64,000 bases of DNA. It comes from an uncultured Chloroflexales bacterium. GTDB lineage: Bacteria > Chloroflexota > Chloroflexia > Chloroflexales > Chloroflexaceae. Below, piece by piece: positions 62,465 through 64,000 of this stretch. Every line of letters starts with the position of its first letter. The first letter of the stretch is position 1. The DNA lies in NCBI GenBank assembly GCA_937902315.1, contig CALGUG010000064.1, forward strand, positions 62,001-126,000, in the 5' to 3' direction. A program made the position numbers and the translations under genes. Below the pieces are notes generated by a model. That model was not told where the DNA came from. It saw nothing but the letters and a program-made list of their open reading frames with translations, and searched no databases.

Positions 62465-62925
62465 CCACTTGCCATACAGGTCATCTTTTAGCTCTGGCGG
62501 CGAGGCTTCTAGCTTCCATTCAGTCCTCACCGCGTCCGCCTACGGCTATCAACATTCTATCCATCCATTCGGGCCATTCGGGCCATTCGGGCCATTCGGG
62601 CGATCAGCCTGCGGCTTCGCCGCAGATTACACTGCTGCTCTCTTCGCTTTTCGTTGCCTGACGATGCCCCCAGCGCAGCCGCATCGCCCACAGCGAGAGA
62701 GGAGCGATCGATCTAAGAGGCTGATCGGGCTTAGAAGACGCTTGCTCCCTTCTCCCGCTTCTGGCGGGAGAAGGGCTGGGGATGAGGGTGGGCAGCCACT
62801 GTTTAGTAGCCGGAGGCGGACGCGCTAGCAGCCTGTTTTTTGGTAAATATGTTTCCGCCAAAGCGTTGAAGTTATGAAGCTGGTTTCATCGCGAGGTTAC
62901 AGAAAGCAGCTTTGGAAGCGGACGT
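62465..62925. repeat. Gap with two A copies, D hairpin and a 9-bp tandem repeat
   Basis: No gene. A core plus orientation (62532-62553), 4x9-bp array CCATTCGGG (62565-62600), D hairpin (CCCTTCTCCCGC 62747-62758, GCGGGAGAAGGG 62764-62775) and a second A core in minus orientation (62803-62825). The two A copies face each other across about 250 bp. Confidence 0.78.
62565..62600 (+). repeat. Short tandem repeat, 4 x 9 bp
   Basis: Four exact copies of CCATTCGGG, a probable slippage-prone array, lying inside the repeat cluster. Confidence 0.85.
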
Positions 62926-62959
62926 AAAAAGAGCTATGGCAAGCACTTGCCATAGCTCT
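62925..62959 (-). terminator. Terminator of the right-edge oxidoreductase gene
   Basis: 14-bp perfect stem AGAGCTATGGCAAG (62930-62943) with its complement (62946-62959), 2-nt loop, with a run of Ts in minus-strand reading. Confidence 0.88.
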
Positions 62960-62978
62960 GCTGCTGAGAGTGTGCGGT

Positions 62979-64000
62979 TTAGATCAAGCCGTAGTGCTCG
63001 TCGATCTCACGCTGATAGCCGTCGACTGCGCCGCTCAGCACCTCTTCTTGGGTAACGGTGCGACCGAGCGCCGACGATTCGAGCAGCGCGAAAGCACAAG
63101 CCAAGTCGCGCAGACCCTCTTCGCCACTGGTCTCGGGATCGCGGCCCTCTTCGATGGCGCGCAGCCAGTCGAGGTTCAAAATGGCACAAGGATCGGTCAG
63201 ACCGAGCGGGTAGAACTCTTCGCGCTCTTCGGCGCTCATACGCTCTTGGAAGGTCTCGATCAAAGGCAGCTTCTCGCCTTCTGCAGTATAGATGGTCGAA
63301 CCGCGAATCGAGCCTTTGCTGCCCAAAATAGCCGGGCCATCCTTAATCGAGAGCTCCTCTTGATCCATGGCCCACGACCACCAGAGCTGGCCGATCGTGC
63401 CGCGCTGGAACTGCAAGGTCGCCATGTAGGTGTCATCGACCTCGGCCTGCACCTCTTCGATGATGTTGCCATTGGCGTCGCGCAGATAGCGAGTCGGCAC
63501 AAAGGTGCGAGCTACACCGCTGACCGCTGCGATCTCGCCGACGATATAGCGCTGCCAGTGCATCTGGTGTACGCCGATGTCGATCATGCCGCCGCCGCCA
63601 GCCTGCAGCTTCTTATGGCGCCAAGGCGTCTCGGCAACCACGCGGTCGGGCGACCAAAGACCGCCGAGCGAACCCATCACCGAGACCTGCGGCTCGCCGA
63701 TCAGGCCATTGCGCACAGCCCAAGCGGCGGCGCGCACATAGGTCGACTGGCGTACGTTCTCGAACACGCCGAAGGTCAGCTTCTTGGCCTTGGCGGTCTC
63801 GACCATCTTCTTGGCGGCGCGCACCGACACAGCCAAGGGCTTCTGCGAGAGCAGGTGAAGACCTGCATTCAGAGCATCGAGGCCGATCTGGTGGTGCATC
63901 GAGAGGGTGGTCGTGTCACAAACAGCGTCGAGCTCACCGCTGGCGATCATTTCGCGATAGTCGGTGTAGACTTTGACATCGACATCGTCTTGGAAGTCGC
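62979..64000 (-). CDS. Gfo/Idh/MocA family oxidoreductase (5' end outside window)
   Basis: The reading frame continues open through position 64000, reading VDVKVYTDYREMIASGELDAV, so the N-terminal Rossmann part begins outside the window and the internal ATG at 63948-63950 is not the start. The visible 340 residues include the SQKPLAVSVRAAKKMV motif (EKP-type lysine) and the C-terminal substrate domain with GGMIDIGVHQMHW. Substrate unknown; probably sugar or polyol related, as for the relative at 26885. Confidence 0.92.
   Translation of the reverse strand, partial: DFQDDVDVKVYTDYREMIASGELDAVCDTTTLSMHHQIGLDALNAGLHLLSQKPLAVSVRAAKKMVETAKAKKLTFGVFENVRQSTYVRAAAWAVRNGLIGEPQVSVMGSLGGLWSPDRVVAETPWRHKKLQAGGGGMIDIGVHQMHWQRYIVGEIAAVSGVARTFVPTRYLRDANGNIIEEVQAEVDDTYMATLQFQRGTIGQLWWSWAMDQEELSIKDGPAILGSKGSIRGSTIYTAEGEKLPLIETFQERMSAEEREEFYPLGLTDPCAILNLDWLRAIEEGRDPETSGEEGLRDLACAFALLESSALGRTVTQEEVLSGAVDGYQREIDEHYGLI

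Noticed and set aside
1..64000. CRISPR arrays
   Set aside because: Repeats are dispersed over the whole window and differ in spacing; no run of 25-40 bp direct repeats with regular spacers and no cas genes were found.
1..64000. tRNA or rRNA genes
   Set aside because: No cloverleaf with the conserved GTTCGA-type T loop and no rRNA motif was found in any gap.

Overview
The window looks like the chromosome of a filamentous Chloroflexota bacterium, most likely class Chloroflexia (Herpetosiphon/Chloroflexus relatives); this is inferred from protein style, not from a marker gene. Supporting signs are a 7Fe ferredoxin, a short primary-type sigma factor, CsbD repeats, a kinesin-light-chain type TPR-STAND protein, lipoprotein gluzincins with Pro/Thr/Glu linkers, and an F420-type luciferase-like oxidoreductase. 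There is no rRNA, tRNA, CRISPR array, phage or recognisable transposase.

Layout. 0.7-4.1 kb: aldo/keto reductase, epimerase, YceI protein and its Rrf2 regulator, all on the minus strand. 4.9-8.7 kb: STAND-TPR signalling protein coupled to a LysR regulator, then a small XRE protein. 9.0-18.4 kb: eukaryote-type UDP-glucose pyrophosphorylase, type II NADH dehydrogenase with a Rex-like operator, CsbD protein, RpoD-type sigma factor, a membrane protein, GT2 glycosyltransferase, coiled-coil protein, MocA-like nucleotidyltransferase, ferredoxin. 19.2-26.4 kb: Crp/Fnr regulator, M1-type peptidase lipoprotein, molybdopterin-binding protein, a three-gene kinase operon (small ORF, P-loop kinase, Ser/Thr kinase with beta domains), APH-type phosphotransferase. 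26.9-33.5 kb: Gfo/Idh/MocA oxidoreductase, a flippase-like/FAD amine oxidase pair, a NarL-type two-component system. 33.6-44.6 kb: Tat sulfatase, GatC, membrane protein, dGTPase, cardiolipin-synthase-like PLD, peptidase-MA lipoprotein, oligoendopeptidase F, ArsR/SmtB sensor. 44.6-50.2 kb: histidine phosphatase, GT4 with C-terminal zinc ribbon, PhnP-like MBL hydrolase, lone receiver, HAD-IIA phosphatase, alpha/beta hydrolase. 50.5-64 kb: a HsdR-N-like protein, DAO-family oxidoreductase, AroE, MltG, a large (alpha/alpha)6 glycosidase, PIG-L deacetylase, LLM oxidoreductase, GNAT, MFS, and a 5'-truncated Gfo/Idh/MocA gene.

Most genes are housekeeping or signalling in short operons with good Shine-Dalgarno sites and clear hairpin terminators. 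What stands out is the intergenic DNA. Almost every gap over 250 bp carries members of up to four interacting repeat families: (A) an element with a conserved ~22-bp core GCGTCCGCCTACGGCTA(C/T)CAAC, 18 copies in both orientations; (B) a MITE-like element of about 115-170 bp with terminal inverted repeats ATACCAAATCC / GGATTTGGTAT and an internal CTCTGCCGAAGGCCAAA box, about 11 copies; (C) long near-perfect hairpins around ATTTCGCG / CGCGAAAT whose outer stems change in compensating fashion, 7 copies, several inside B; (D) CCCTTCTCCCGC / GCGGGAGAAGGG hairpins, 4 copies, each next to A. In one place A lies inside a pair of B-type termini, and two B ends form the stop codons of neighbouring genes. 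This layered, non-autonomous repeat system is the most interesting thing in the window.
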